Assembly (NCBI GenBank): GCA_031286165.1
Contig: JAITUU010000054.1
Coordinates: 1 to 42,877, forward strand
From: Bacteroidales bacterium
GTDB taxonomy: Bacteria; Bacteroidota; Bacteroidia; Bacteroidales; UBA1715
Direction: 5' to 3'
DNA: 42,877 bases
Below the pieces are notes generated by a model that worked only from the letters and a program-made list of their open reading frames with translations, did no database searches and was not told the DNA's origin. Position numbers and translations under genes: made by a program. Positions 16,637 to 24,210 of this stretch are shown here, piece after piece. Every line of letters begins with the position of its first letter. The stretch's first letter is position 1.

Positions 16637-16786
16637 CTTGCCTGAAATCGTCCAAAAGGTTCAAAAAGTAAGTAAGAATGAGGTCGCAGAGGTTCACGCT
16701 CGAAAGGCGTGAACTGTTTGCGCTTATGTACTTACATGGTTTTTGGACGAACCTCAGGCAAGCATAAGCCCAAAACAGTTTCACGC
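16637..16786. repeat. Two interleaved long inverted repeats before the methyltransferase
   Basis: Pair A joins 16637-16657 (CTTGCCTGA, CGTCCAAAA) with 16741-16762 (TTTTGGACG, TCAGGCAAG). Pair B joins 16707-16728 (GCGTGAACTGTTT, CTTATG) with 16763-16786 (CATAAGC, AAAACAGTTTCACGC). The left arm of B lies inside A and its right arm outside, so as RNA they would make a pseudoknot. A third hairpin, GTTCACGC (16692-16699) with GCGTGAAC (16707-16714), competes with B for the same bases. Confidence 0.8.
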
Positions 16787-16808
16787 TTTTTTTGTGCTTG
16801 TATGGGTA

Positions 16809-16831
16809 GGAGTTTCGCTCGCGAAAACTCC
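16809..16831 (+). promoter_or_regulatory. Hairpin just before the methyltransferase start
   Basis: GGAGTTTCGC pairs with GCGAAAACTCC (one bulged base) and ends nine bases before ATG 16841. It hides a GGAG that could otherwise serve as a weak ribosome site. Confidence 0.5.
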
Positions 16832-16840
16832 AAACAACGA

Positions 16841-18229
16841 ATGCCGAAAAAAATCATAACTGAACAAGAGAAGATTTTCAACCCCCAAAAGAAGAAAACC
16901 TGCAACATAGACTACGTTATTCTTGAATCGTGCAACGGACAAATAGAACTCCACCGCGGGCGCGGCGGCTACGCTTGGAAGGGACAAAAAGGCAAAAAAC
17001 TCGAATGGATTTTGCCCATAAAAGTTGAAACGAACGCCGATGAAATCCTCAAAACCATTTACTCTCTGCCCGAATGGAGCGGCGTGGGCAAAGGCAAAGA
17101 GTGCAGCATAGACAGCAAAGAACTCCGCTCCGCTATTTGGCACAAAATTTTTCCGCTTATTGCCATAAAACATTTGCCAACGATAAACGAAAAAGGAAAT
17201 CTTTCGGATTTGGAACGAATGAACAAAACCCGTACCAAACGCCGCTACAACGATGACGAAGATATGATAACCATTGAAAGCGACGAGTGTTACACCTTTT
17301 ATGAAGACGTAGATACGATAGTCAAACACTTTGGCGCGGACTATTGGAAGGGAAAAACAGTTTATATGAATTGCGATGATGCGGGGCAGTCGGCTTTCTG
17401 GATTTATTTTTACAACAACTTCAAAACACTGAAAATCAAACAGATAATTTCAACGCATTACGATGGTTCAAAACTCGATTTTTCGGGTTCGCTGTTCGAT
17501 CTCGCTTGGAACGAATATGCCGGATTTATTGTGCGCTACGATGGCAAACGACTTTTGCGAGTGCCTCCTGTGGGTATGCCGGCGAAATTTCACGGTTCAT
17601 ACGCCGAAAAAGAGTGCATGGAAATTGCGCAAAATGAGGCGGACGTAATCATTACCAATCCGCCATTTTCTAAATTTGAACATTTTTATAAATGTATGAT
17701 TTCTACCGGAAAAGAGATAATTTGCATTGGCAACGGCGGTGCGGTGCAATATTCTTGGACAAAAGAGTTGTGGCAAAAGAAAAAAATTGCCGTTCTGCCG
17801 TGTGAATTTCATTGGTTTTTGGGTCCTTCGTTCAAAAAGAAACGGGCATTTGCCTATGTTTTTACCAATGTTCCTCAAAACATTAGATCCGATAAAATTA
17901 AAGCATTAGCCGACATTCCTAATCATTATTTTGACGAAAAATCTATGCTTGTGGTCGATAATTTTGTGCCGAACGATTATTATAAACCCTTTGCCATTTC
18001 GGTCAGTCCCATAAAAAACGGTATTTTGAATAGCGGCTACAAGTTGCTGCAATGCAGTTATCGCCCTGTGATAGAGAATAAATACAAATTTAAGCGCACA
18101 ATCATAATCAAAGAATTAGACGAAAATGGTAAGCCCAACACTGCGTATGATAATGAGGTGTTCAAAGAGGCGAAACCCATGAGAACAAAAGACACACAAA
18201 ACACCAAACAAGGAAAATTAGAATTGTGA
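16841..18229 (+). CDS. EcoRI-family adenine-specific DNA methyltransferase with N-terminal extension
   Basis: The protein has 462 residues. From about residue 155 it resembles M.EcoRI-type N6-adenine methyltransferases: DECYTFYEDVDTIVKHF, VYMNCDD (Asn177-Asp180), then the catalytic motif NPPF (273-276) in DVIITNPPFSKFEHFYKCM, and GNGGAVQYSWTKELW. About 150 N-terminal residues, with SLPEWSGVGKGKECSID and IWHKIFPLIAIKHLP, are an extension I cannot identify. ATG 16841 is chosen because the frame upstream runs through the inverted-repeat region. No restriction enzyme gene is next to it, so it looks like an orphan. The surrounding repeats and the fragment downstream suggest an acquired patch. The recognition sequence cannot be read from the protein. 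Confidence 0.8.
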   Translation: MPKKIITEQEKIFNPQKKKTCNIDYVILESCNGQIELHRGRGGYAWKGQKGKKLEWILPIKVETNADEILKTIYSLPEWSGVGKGKECSIDSKELRSAIWHKIFPLIAIKHLPTINEKGNLSDLERMNKTRTKRRYNDDEDMITIESDECYTFYEDVDTIVKHFGADYWKGKTVYMNCDDAGQSAFWIYFYNNFKTLKIKQIISTHYDGSKLDFSGSLFDLAWNEYAGFIVRYDGKRLLRVPPVGMPAKFHGSYAEKECMEIAQNEADVIITNPPFSKFEHFYKCMISTGKEIICIGNGGAVQYSWTKELWQKKKIAVLPCEFHWFLGPSFKKKRAFAYVFTNVPQNIRSDKIKALADIPNHYFDEKSMLVVDNFVPNDYYKPFAISVSPIKNGILNSGYKLLQCSYRPVIENKYKFKRTIIIKELDENGKPNTAYDNEVFKEAKPMRTKDTQNTKQGKLEL

Positions 18230-18437
18230 GGTTGGGATTGATTTATCCGACAAGGCAAATGCAGTACACTATTTACGCTTGGCAATGAAACAAAATAGCG
18301 AACGAGCAGATAAATTATACGAAAAAATCAATCCGATAAAAAAATACGGAATTTGTTCAGTTGTAAATTCGGAGAATAATGTTGTTTCAAGAAAACAAAA
18401 AACGGAATTTTTGTTGTTTGTAAAAAAACATTTTTCA
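18222..18437 (+). pseudogene. Possible gene remnant after the methyltransferase
   Basis: An open frame without an early start codon reads GIDLSDKANAVHYLRLAMKQ, then NPIKKYGICSVVNSENNVVS and ends in FLLFVKKHF. It looks like protein, but the frame then runs into intergenic-type repeats up to 18524. An ATG exists at 18285. I do not recognise the family. It could be the tail of a lost gene, or a small real gene. Confidence 0.3.
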
Positions 18438-18464
18438 ATTCTCCATTCTCAACTCTCAATTAAA

Positions 18465-18481
18465 AATTCTTCGCAAGAATT
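18465..18481. repeat. Small hairpin
   Basis: AATTCTT and AAGAATT flank a three-base loop, about 60 bases before the AraC-type regulator. Confidence 0.5.
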
Positions 18482-18507
18482 GCAAACAAAATCCCGAAAA
18501 CTTCCGC

Positions 18508-18515
18508 TACCTTTG
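18508..18515 (+). promoter_or_regulatory. Predicted -7 promoter element of the AraC-type regulator
   Basis: TACCTTTG matches TAnnTTTG, 24 bases before ATG 18539. A TTG at 18480 is 25 bases upstream, a little too far. Confidence 0.45.
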
Positions 18516-18538
18516 TCGTTTTGAACCGTAAAACAGCA

Positions 18539-19489
18539 ATGCCGATGACAATTAACGAACAAAGCCGAAAGGAATATATGGCGCGAATTTACCGCGTGAT
18601 GAATTTTGTGGAAAGCCACATTGACCAAGTACTTACGCTTGATGTGCTGGCGGCGGTTGCCTGTTTTTCGCCCTACCATTTTCACCGCATTTTTCAGGTG
18701 CTGGTGGGCGAAACTCCTGCCAATTTCGTGCAACGAATCCGCGTGGAAAAAGCCGCCCGCCTGCTGCGAAACGAACCGAAAATGAGCATTTCCGAAATTG
18801 CCTTTGCCTGCGGATTTGGCAGCGTGAGCCTTTTCAGCCGCTCCTTTCGTGCCCATTTTGGCACTACGGCAAAAGAATTTCGCCTGCGCGAAGTGCACGT
18901 GTACCTGAGTCGCGGACTGCGATATAGCAAGAATGGACAACTGCTGAGCAAGATTGTGAAACGCGATTTCGATTTTGATACGCACCTTTGCAGTGTTAAA
19001 CTTAAAAACTTAATTTTTATGGAATCAAAAATTGAAATCAAAGAAATGCCCGAAATGCGCGTTGCCTACGTGCGGCACAGGGGCGAGTACGAAAAAATTG
19101 GCAAAGCGTATGAAACGCTTATGAAATGGGCTGGTCCGCGCGGATTGTACCGTTTTCCGGAAACGAAAACCCTCACCATATACCAAGACGACCCTTCGAT
19201 AACCGAGTTGGAAAACGTGCGCCAAGATGCCTGCATTACCCTTGCGGAGGACGTGCCGGTGGAGGGCGAAATCGGCAAAGCAATTATTCCTGCTCAAAAA
19301 TGTGCAGTTGGGCGTTTTCAAATCGGATTTGACGGTTTTGAAAAAGCGTGGAACACCGTGTGGCTGTGGGTTACGGAAAACGGCTACCTGCCCGCTGGAA
19401 GTGCTTACGAACTCTATCACAACTCGGTGGAAGATTCCATGCACGGACGTTTCGATATGGAAGTGTGTATTCCGGTGAAGGCAATGTAA
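18539..19489 (+). CDS. AraC-family regulator with GyrI-like ligand-binding domain
   Basis: The 316-residue product has an N-terminal AraC/XylS double helix-turn-helix (about 15-115: LDVLAAVACFSPYHFHRIFQ, ETPANFVQRIRVEKAARLL, SISEIAFACGFGSVSLFSRS). A GyrI-like effector domain follows (about 160-316: IEIKEMPEMRVAYVRHRGEY, AVGRFQIGFDGFEKAW, GSAYELYHNS, FDMEVCIPV). This architecture senses small hydrophobic or cationic molecules and often controls efflux or stress genes. No obvious target lies beside it; the radical SAM gene is convergent. ATG 18545 is an alternative start. The GC-richer codons hint at a different history from the AT-rich neighbours. Confidence 0.9.
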   Translation: MPMTINEQSRKEYMARIYRVMNFVESHIDQVLTLDVLAAVACFSPYHFHRIFQVLVGETPANFVQRIRVEKAARLLRNEPKMSISEIAFACGFGSVSLFSRSFRAHFGTTAKEFRLREVHVYLSRGLRYSKNGQLLSKIVKRDFDFDTHLCSVKLKNLIFMESKIEIKEMPEMRVAYVRHRGEYEKIGKAYETLMKWAGPRGLYRFPETKTLTIYQDDPSITELENVRQDACITLAEDVPVEGEIGKAIIPAQKCAVGRFQIGFDGFEKAWNTVWLWVTENGYLPAGSAYELYHNSVEDSMHGRFDMEVCIPVKAM

Positions 19490-19513
19490 ATCGCACGTAA
19501 ACCAAGTACTTTT

Positions 19514-19556
19514 CCCCCGAAGAAATCAAACTTTTGAATTTCTTTGGGGGACTTTT
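19514..19556. terminator. Bidirectional terminator
   Basis: CCCCCGAAGAAAT (19514-19526) pairs with ATTTCTTTGGGGG (19538-19550) with one G-T, followed by seven T. It sits between two convergent genes that stop at 19489 and 19558. Confidence 0.85.
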
Positions 19557-19557
19557 T

Positions 19558-20460
19558 TTACAACGACCGAATCCCTTCTCGATACTTCCGCAGTTCGTCT
19601 TCATGTGCGCTTGCTATCATGGTTTCGAGTTCGCGCACAAGGCGACCGCGCTCCTGCGGAATCACGCCCGTGAGCGGAATAGGGTTGGATACCGTGTTTG
19701 CCAGCAGCGTAAACGGCGTGTCGAGCATAAGGTTTTCTATCAACGTTTTCAGTTCCTGCAAACGCTCCAATTCCGAAGATTCCGCATATTCGCCGCGCTG
19801 AATTTCGGCATACAACTGCGATTCGGGAAACACCGTGAGCGACACCACCGAAATAATAAACGGACGGATTTGACTGTATATTTTTGCCGTTTCTATGGCA
19901 TTTCGCGTACCGTTTCCGGCACCTGCCAACCCGTTGAGGTAGGTAATGTTGTACTCAATGCCGGCATCTTGCAATTTTACGCATTGCTCCACAATATCTC
20001 GCGCTGTGTAGCCCTTGTTCATTCGCGCCAGCGTGAGGTCATCGCCGCTTTCGGTGCCAATGGAAATGCGGTCGTAGCCCAATCTGCGCAAATCTGCCCA
20101 CTCTGCGCGGGTTTTCGGTGTTATGTCGCTAATTCGCGCAAAACCGCCAATATTGAGCACATTGGGCAAATATTCGCGAATCAAAAGAGCCAATTCCACC
20201 AATTTTTCGTAACTCAAACAGAAAGGATTTGCTCCTGTGAGCCACACGCGCCGCGCATGAGGCTGCGAGCGTTGAATGATTTGCAAATCGTGCTCAATTT
20301 CGGCAAAGGGCGAGGCTCGAAATTTGGTGCCATGATAGAGGCTGCAAAACGTGCATTTATTGTGCGAACAACCCGAAGTTGCCTGCAAAAGCACCGAATT
20401 TGCCTCAAAGGGCGGTCGCCAAATTTGACCGGTAAAATGTTGTTCTGTTGTGCATTTCAT
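19558..20460 (-). CDS. Radical SAM protein
   Basis: The 300-residue protein carries CSHNKCTFC (Cys31, 36 and 39 from the chosen start), the Cx4Cx2C variant of the 4Fe-4S site. It also has VWLTGANPFCLSYEKL, the glycine-type segment IGGFARISDI, and ISIGTESGDD, as in the oxygen-independent coproporphyrinogen oxidase-like group of radical SAM enzymes. Substrate unknown. The start at 20460 begins nine residues before the conserved HFTGQIWRPPFEA; an in-frame ATG at 20487 would add nine residues. A long frame on the opposite strand is only a shadow of this gene. Confidence 0.88.
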   Translation of the reverse strand: MKCTTEQHFTGQIWRPPFEANSVLLQATSGCSHNKCTFCSLYHGTKFRASPFAEIEHDLQIIQRSQPHARRVWLTGANPFCLSYEKLVELALLIREYLPNVLNIGGFARISDITPKTRAEWADLRRLGYDRISIGTESGDDLTLARMNKGYTARDIVEQCVKLQDAGIEYNITYLNGLAGAGNGTRNAIETAKIYSQIRPFIISVVSLTVFPESQLYAEIQRGEYAESSELERLQELKTLIENLMLDTPFTLLANTVSNPIPLTGVIPQERGRLVRELETMIASAHEDELRKYREGIRSL

Positions 20461-20595
20461 TGCTATTTCGTTGTATTTTGTTGTCAAAATAACGTGTTTT
20501 TCTTACGTTTATTTTCTGTTTTTCAACAAAATAAAGGTACAAGCATCAATCAAAAATATTTTCACAAGAAATACCCACAATTCAAATAATTCGAT

Positions 20596-20603
20596 TACTT
20601 TTG
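20596..20603 (+). promoter_or_regulatory. Predicted -7 promoter element of the candidate RNA
   Basis: TACTTTTG matches TAnnTTTG and would start a transcript near 20610, which leads to the terminator at 20785-20811 with no ORF between. Confidence 0.5.
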
Positions 20604-20609
20604 CCGCAA

Positions 20610-20811
20610 TTCCGAAGCACAGAGAGTTTGCGCGTTGGAAGGACATACAAAAAGAGGCGTTTTGCTGAAATCTGGCTTATGGAATGTGAGAAGTTCTAAC
20701 ACAAGTAGATGACGAATGACACAAACGCTCGCAGCAATGCGGGCTTATCATTGTTATATCTACGGGTAATTCTCACAACCTCATAAGCGGATAATGTAAG
20801 TCCGCTTTTTT
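20610..20811 (+). ncRNA. Candidate structured RNA with own promoter and terminator (6S-like?)
   Basis: A long rod can be folded from 20675 to 20788. Its stems are GCTTATG/CATAAGC (20675-81, 20782-88), GTGAGAA/TTCTCAC (20686-92, 20770-76), GTAGAT/ATCTAC (20705-10, 20758-63), AATGA/TCATT (20715-19, 20748-52) and GCTCGCA/TGCGGGC (20727-33, 20738-44) closed by a GCAA tetraloop. A wide internal loop separates stems two and three. A terminator follows: AAGCGGA (20785-91), TCCGCTT (20801-07) and a T-run. Size, rod shape and central bubble resemble 6S-type RNA; an unassigned Bacteroidales RNA class is equally possible. Four bases are shared by the closing stem and the terminator. Confidence 0.55.
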
Positions 20812-20936
20812 ATTGTATAATTTCAAAAAAAATCAAACGCTTGCAATTTGTGGCATGAAAATTGCACGTTTTGCGGCGTTCCAAAAATAAATAGTAATTT
20901 AACAGTTGCGCCCGACACGTATAAGGGAATTACAAC

Positions 20937-22256
20937 ATGAAAAAAATCATTATCAGTGTGCTTATCAGTATTGCAAGTTTATCGGCGTTTTCGCAAGGAA
21001 CAAACGTGTATAGTTTTTTCTTTAACTATGTGCAAAGCGGTTTCAAATATCCTCTCATAGGTTTTATCAATACAGCCAACGGCGAATATGCAGGTTTACA
21101 ACTTGGATTTATCAATACAAACAGAGGAGCATTTGCGGGGGCGCAAATAGGATTTGTGAACACGGTAACCGATAGTGTGCGCGGAGCGCAAGTGGGTTTT
21201 GTAAATACCGCAACAAACGATGTGAGCGGAGCACAAATAGGTTTTGTAAATACTGCTACACAACAGCCCGGCAAAGCACAAATGGGATTTGTGAATACTG
21301 CCGTAAAGGCAATGGACGGTGCACAACTTGGTTTTGTAAACACCGTAGCCGATAGCGTGCACGGAGCGCAAATAGGCTATGTAAATACCGCAGTGGGTAG
21401 TGTCGATGGTGTGCAAATCGGATTTGCAAATACTGCAATGGGCAGTGTGCAAGGAGCACAAATAGGGTTTGCAAACTCTGCTTCGAGTAGTATAAACGCT
21501 GCGCAAATAGGCTTTGTAAATACCGCAGCCGGCGATGTAACGGGTGCACAACTCGGTTTTGTGAATACTGCCGCCGGCAATGTAAGCGGTACGCAAATAG
21601 GATTTGTGAACGTAGCAACAAAAAAATTGAAAGGTATGCAACTCGGTTTTATAAACTACACCGACAGTGTGGAAGCGGGTATTCCTATCGGTTTTCTTTC
21701 CATAGTGCGACACGGTGGTTATCAAGCATTGGAATTGAGTGTTTCGGAATATTATCCGGCAACGATTGCTTTTAAAATTGGTGTTGAAAAATTCTACACT
21801 TCACTATTTTTCGGCTATAATCCTTCGCAATCCAATCAGTCGGACATGAGCGATTTTGCCACAGGCGCAGGTTTTGGTACTTTTATACCTATCAAAAACA
21901 ATTTCTTTTTCAATCCCGAATTGAATTTTATGCTACCTATCAATCGCTATAAATCGGGCAATAAAACCACAGACCAAACAATTATGCCGGAAGATATAGT
22001 GGAGGAAACGGAGACACCGCGCGAATGGTACCGACAAATAACAAGTTTTGCTCCCTACTTTGGCTATAATTTCAATGCGCATTGTTCGCTTGCCGTTGCG
22101 CCCACTATTTCGTGGAGTAGCGTGAATGCTACGTTTGAAGACGGCACTGCCTACAATGAAGTTGCCGAACCGCTATTTTCTATTGCCACTCACAAAATCA
22201 ACGATAAACACAGTGTGGTAATTGGTGCTCGCGCTGCTTTGCGTTGGCGATTTTAA
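20937..22256 (+). CDS. Surface protein with about 14 tandem 15-residue repeats (LA_2272-like) and C-terminal barrel-like region
   Basis: The 439-residue product has a signal peptide (MKKIIISVLISIASLSAFSQ). From residue 38 to about 247 it consists of 15-residue units of the type GAQIGFVNTAxxxVx, followed by a partial unit (GIPIGFLSIV). Such repeats should stack as a beta-solenoid and resemble the LA_2272 surface repeat family first named in Leptospira. Residues 258-439 have alternating aromatic strands (FYTSLFFGYNPS, FAPYFGYNF) and end in RWRF, typical of an outer membrane barrel. Third codon positions vary between units, so the repeats are not recent copies. Function unknown. Confidence 0.85.
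   Translation: MKKIIISVLISIASLSAFSQGTNVYSFFFNYVQSGFKYPLIGFINTANGEYAGLQLGFINTNRGAFAGAQIGFVNTVTDSVRGAQVGFVNTATNDVSGAQIGFVNTATQQPGKAQMGFVNTAVKAMDGAQLGFVNTVADSVHGAQIGYVNTAVGSVDGVQIGFANTAMGSVQGAQIGFANSASSSINAAQIGFVNTAAGDVTGAQLGFVNTAAGNVSGTQIGFVNVATKKLKGMQLGFINYTDSVEAGIPIGFLSIVRHGGYQALELSVSEYYPATIAFKIGVEKFYTSLFFGYNPSQSNQSDMSDFATGAGFGTFIPIKNNFFFNPELNFMLPINRYKSGNKTTDQTIMPEDIVEETETPREWYRQITSFAPYFGYNFNAHCSLAVAPTISWSSVNATFEDGTAYNEVAEPLFSIATHKINDKHSVVIGARAALRWRF
21048..21707 (+). repeat. 45-bp imperfect coding tandem repeats
   Basis: About 14.5 units, each encoding 15 residues with a conserved GFVNTA core, lie inside the 20937-22256 gene. The spacing is exact and without frameshifts. They are not CRISPR repeats. 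Confidence 0.9.
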
Positions 22257-22281
22257 TAACGCGAAGGTAATATATCATCAT

Positions 22282-22321
22282 AAAAAAACTCCTGCGAACC
22301 GAAGTTTGCAGGAGTTTTTTT
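22282..22321. terminator. Bidirectional terminator
   Basis: ACTCCTGC (22288-22295) pairs perfectly with GCAGGAGT (22308-22315), with A and T runs on either side. It serves the repeat-protein gene (+) and asnA (-). Confidence 0.88.
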
Positions 22322-22334
22322 ATGGTTTTAGCAG

Positions 22335-22354
22335 CAAGGGAGCATGCTCCCTTG
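22335..22354. repeat. 20-bp palindrome after asnA, copy 3 of 3
   Basis: CAAGGGAGCATGCTCCCTTG differs from copies 1 and 2 by two exchanges that keep the palindrome perfect. It begins 11 bases after the asnA stop on the asnA strand. Confidence 0.9.
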
Positions 22355-22365
22355 TTATTCAATGA

Positions 22366-23400
22366 TTATTTCAAAATAATTCCGGCTTCGCGGCATTTTT
22401 CAATCATTTCCTCTGACCAAAGCGAAGATTGAACTTCGCCGATGTGTGCGCAGCGGAGGAAGAACATACACAAGCGCGACTGACCGATACCGCCGCCTAT
22501 AGAGAGCGGAATTTTGTCTTCGAGCAGGGCTTTGTGCCAAGAGAGTTCTTTGCGTTCCGGGCAACCTTCGAGGTCTAACTGTTTGGTGAGCGCGGTTTTG
22601 TCCACACGAATACCCATCGAAGAGATTTCAAATGCGTTGTCCAAAATTTCGTTCCACAGCACGATGTCGCCGTTCAAGCCTTTGTAGCCCGGAGCACTTT
22701 CGGTAGTCCAGTCGTCATAGTCGGGAGCGCGACCATCGTGTTTCTCGCCGTTGGCGAGTTTGCCGCCTATGCCGATAATGAAGATAGCACCGTATTTTTT
22801 AGCGGCTTCGCGTTCGCGTTCTTTCACCGAAAGTTTCGGATATTCTTTCAACAAATCTTCTGCCTGAATGAAGGTAATTTTTTCGGGCAATACCGGCGTA
22901 ATGTGCGGATAGATTGCGTAAATTTTCTTTTCGGTTTCTTTCAACGCATCGTAAATTTTTTCTACGATAGACTTCAAGAAATCAAGGTTGCGTTGCTCTG
23001 CACTCACGGTGCGTTCCCAATCCCATTGGTCCACATAGAGGGAGTGAATGTTCGAGAGTTCTTCATCGGCACGAATGGCGTTCATGTCGGTATAAAGACC
23101 GTAGCCTACGGGAATTTTATACGCACCGAGTTTCATGCGTTTCCATTTGGCGAGCGAGTGAATAACTTCGGCTTTGGCACCGCCCATGTCGGTAATAGAG
23201 AAACTTACGGCTTTTTCAGTGCCGTTGAGGTCGTCATTGATGCCGGTTCCTGAGAATACGAATAAAGGTGCTGTTACTCTGCGAAGACCTAATTTGGCTG
23301 CCAACTCTTCTTGAAAACTTGTTTTGAGAAGTTTGATTGCTTGTTCCATCGTTTCGGGAACCAAGCGCGGACGATAATCCTTTGGAATGTAGAGTTTCAT
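22366..23400 (-). CDS. asnA: Aspartate-ammonia ligase (asparagine synthetase A)
   Basis: AsnA makes asparagine from aspartate, ATP and free ammonia. The 344-residue protein has the class II synthetase-like fold motifs MKLYIPKDYRPRL, RVTAPLFVFSGTGINDDLNG, EVIHSLAKWKRMKL, SLYVDQWDWE and SIGGGIGQSRLCM. It is the last gene of a minus-strand nitrogen block and, with NadE just upstream, depends on ammonia instead of glutamine. A hairpin lies in the 76-base gap to nadE. Confidence 0.96.
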   Translation of the reverse strand: MKLYIPKDYRPRLVPETMEQAIKLLKTSFQEELAAKLGLRRVTAPLFVFSGTGINDDLNGTEKAVSFSITDMGGAKAEVIHSLAKWKRMKLGAYKIPVGYGLYTDMNAIRADEELSNIHSLYVDQWDWERTVSAEQRNLDFLKSIVEKIYDALKETEKKIYAIYPHITPVLPEKITFIQAEDLLKEYPKLSVKEREREAAKKYGAIFIIGIGGKLANGEKHDGRAPDYDDWTTESAPGYKGLNGDIVLWNEILDNAFEISSMGIRVDKTALTKQLDLEGCPERKELSWHKALLEDKIPLSIGGGIGQSRLCMFFLRCAHIGEVQSSLWSEEMIEKCREAGIILK

Positions 23401-23421
23401 AATTTTTTTTGGTTTTATGAG

Positions 23422-23441
23422 ATTCCTGCGAAAGCAGGAAT
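23422..23441. repeat. Hairpin between nadE and asnA
   Basis: ATTCCTGC gaaa GCAGGAAT is a perfect eight-pair stem with a GAAA tetraloop. There is no T-run on the minus strand, so read-through is likely. Confidence 0.7.
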
Positions 23442-23476
23442 GACGTGTTATTACAAGATGTTTGCGTTACATTGGT

Positions 23477-24208
23477 TTATTGAACATTGAATAAACAGGC
23501 TTTTTCGCGTTTGTGTTTGCTGCGATTGTGATAGCGTTCTATAATTTCGCGTTCGTGCTGTTGCACTTCTTCGCCGCAGAGATATTTTTCTATGCTTTTG
23601 TAGGTTACACCCATTTCGCTTTCATCGCTTTGACCATCGAAAAGTCCTGCCGAAGGTGCTTTTTCTATAATACTTTGCGGAGCGTTCAGGAATTTCAGTA
23701 ATTCATAGATTTCACTCACGCTAAGGTCGGCTATGGGGTTGAAATCGTAGGCACCATCGCCCCATTTGGTAAAGTAACCCATGTAGGCTTCGCATGCGTT
23801 GCCGGTTCCTGCCACAAGTCTATTTTCGTGAGCAGCAATAGCGTAGAGCGTGGTCATGCGCAGGCGAGGGGCTATATTTACCGAAGCGGTGTGCGAAATT
23901 TCTCCGCCGAGTGCTTCCACGAGTGCTTTTTTGGTGGCGGTAATGTCTATCACTCGTGTTTCTATGCCAAACTGTGCCGAAAGTGCTTCGCCGTCGTGTT
24001 TATCTTGTTCAAAATTCCGTTTCGATTCACAAGGGAGTATCACCGCGAGGGTATTTTCACACGCCATTTTGCACAGTATGCCAACCAACGCACTATCTTT
24101 ACCACCACTATTGCCAAATACAATTCCTTTGGCACCGCTTTTTGCTACTATGCTGCGAATGAACTCCACTCGCTGCGATATTTCCTTTTGTAAATCTTTG
24201 TTTTTCAT
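23477..24208 (-). CDS. nadE: Ammonia-dependent NAD(+) synthetase
   Basis: NadE amidates nicotinate adenine dinucleotide to NAD. The 243-residue product has the ATP pyrophosphatase P-loop SGGKDS (34-39), the segment RLRMTTLYAIAAHENRLVAG, and GNACEAYMGYFTKWGDGAYDFNPIADLSV. It lacks the glutaminase domain of long NadE forms, so ammonia must be the donor. Only two bases separate it from the upstream porin-like gene, a strong sign of co-transcription. Confidence 0.93.
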   Translation of the reverse strand: MKNKDLQKEISQRVEFIRSIVAKSGAKGIVFGNSGGKDSALVGILCKMACENTLAVILPCESKRNFEQDKHDGEALSAQFGIETRVIDITATKKALVEALGGEISHTASVNIAPRLRMTTLYAIAAHENRLVAGTGNACEAYMGYFTKWGDGAYDFNPIADLSVSEIYELLKFLNAPQSIIEKAPSAGLFDGQSDESEMGVTYKSIEKYLCGEEVQQHEREIIERYHNRSKHKREKACLFNVQ

Positions 24209-24210
24209 GT

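Noticed and set aside
16620..16790. Integron attC site or retron RNA
   Set aside because: No GTTRRRY/RYYYAAC core sites and no integrase or reverse transcriptase nearby.
16709..16840. Upstream extension of the methyltransferase
   Set aside because: The extra 44 residues are translated from the inverted-repeat region and contain no domain-like sequence.
16841..18229. Complete restriction-modification system
   Set aside because: Only the methyltransferase is present; no neighbouring ORF looks like a nuclease.
19534..20589. Long plus-strand frame of 351 codons
   Set aside because: It is antisense to the radical SAM gene, whose cysteine motif and conserved blocks are clear. The plus-strand product has no recognisable family.
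21048..21707. Regular 45-bp repeats as a CRISPR array
   Set aside because: There are no unique spacers; the repeats are coding, in frame and degenerate at third positions.
21096..21725. Minus-strand frame of 209 codons with Cys/Tyr repeats
   Set aside because: It is the mirror of the 15-residue coding repeats of the plus-strand gene; the period explains the open frame.
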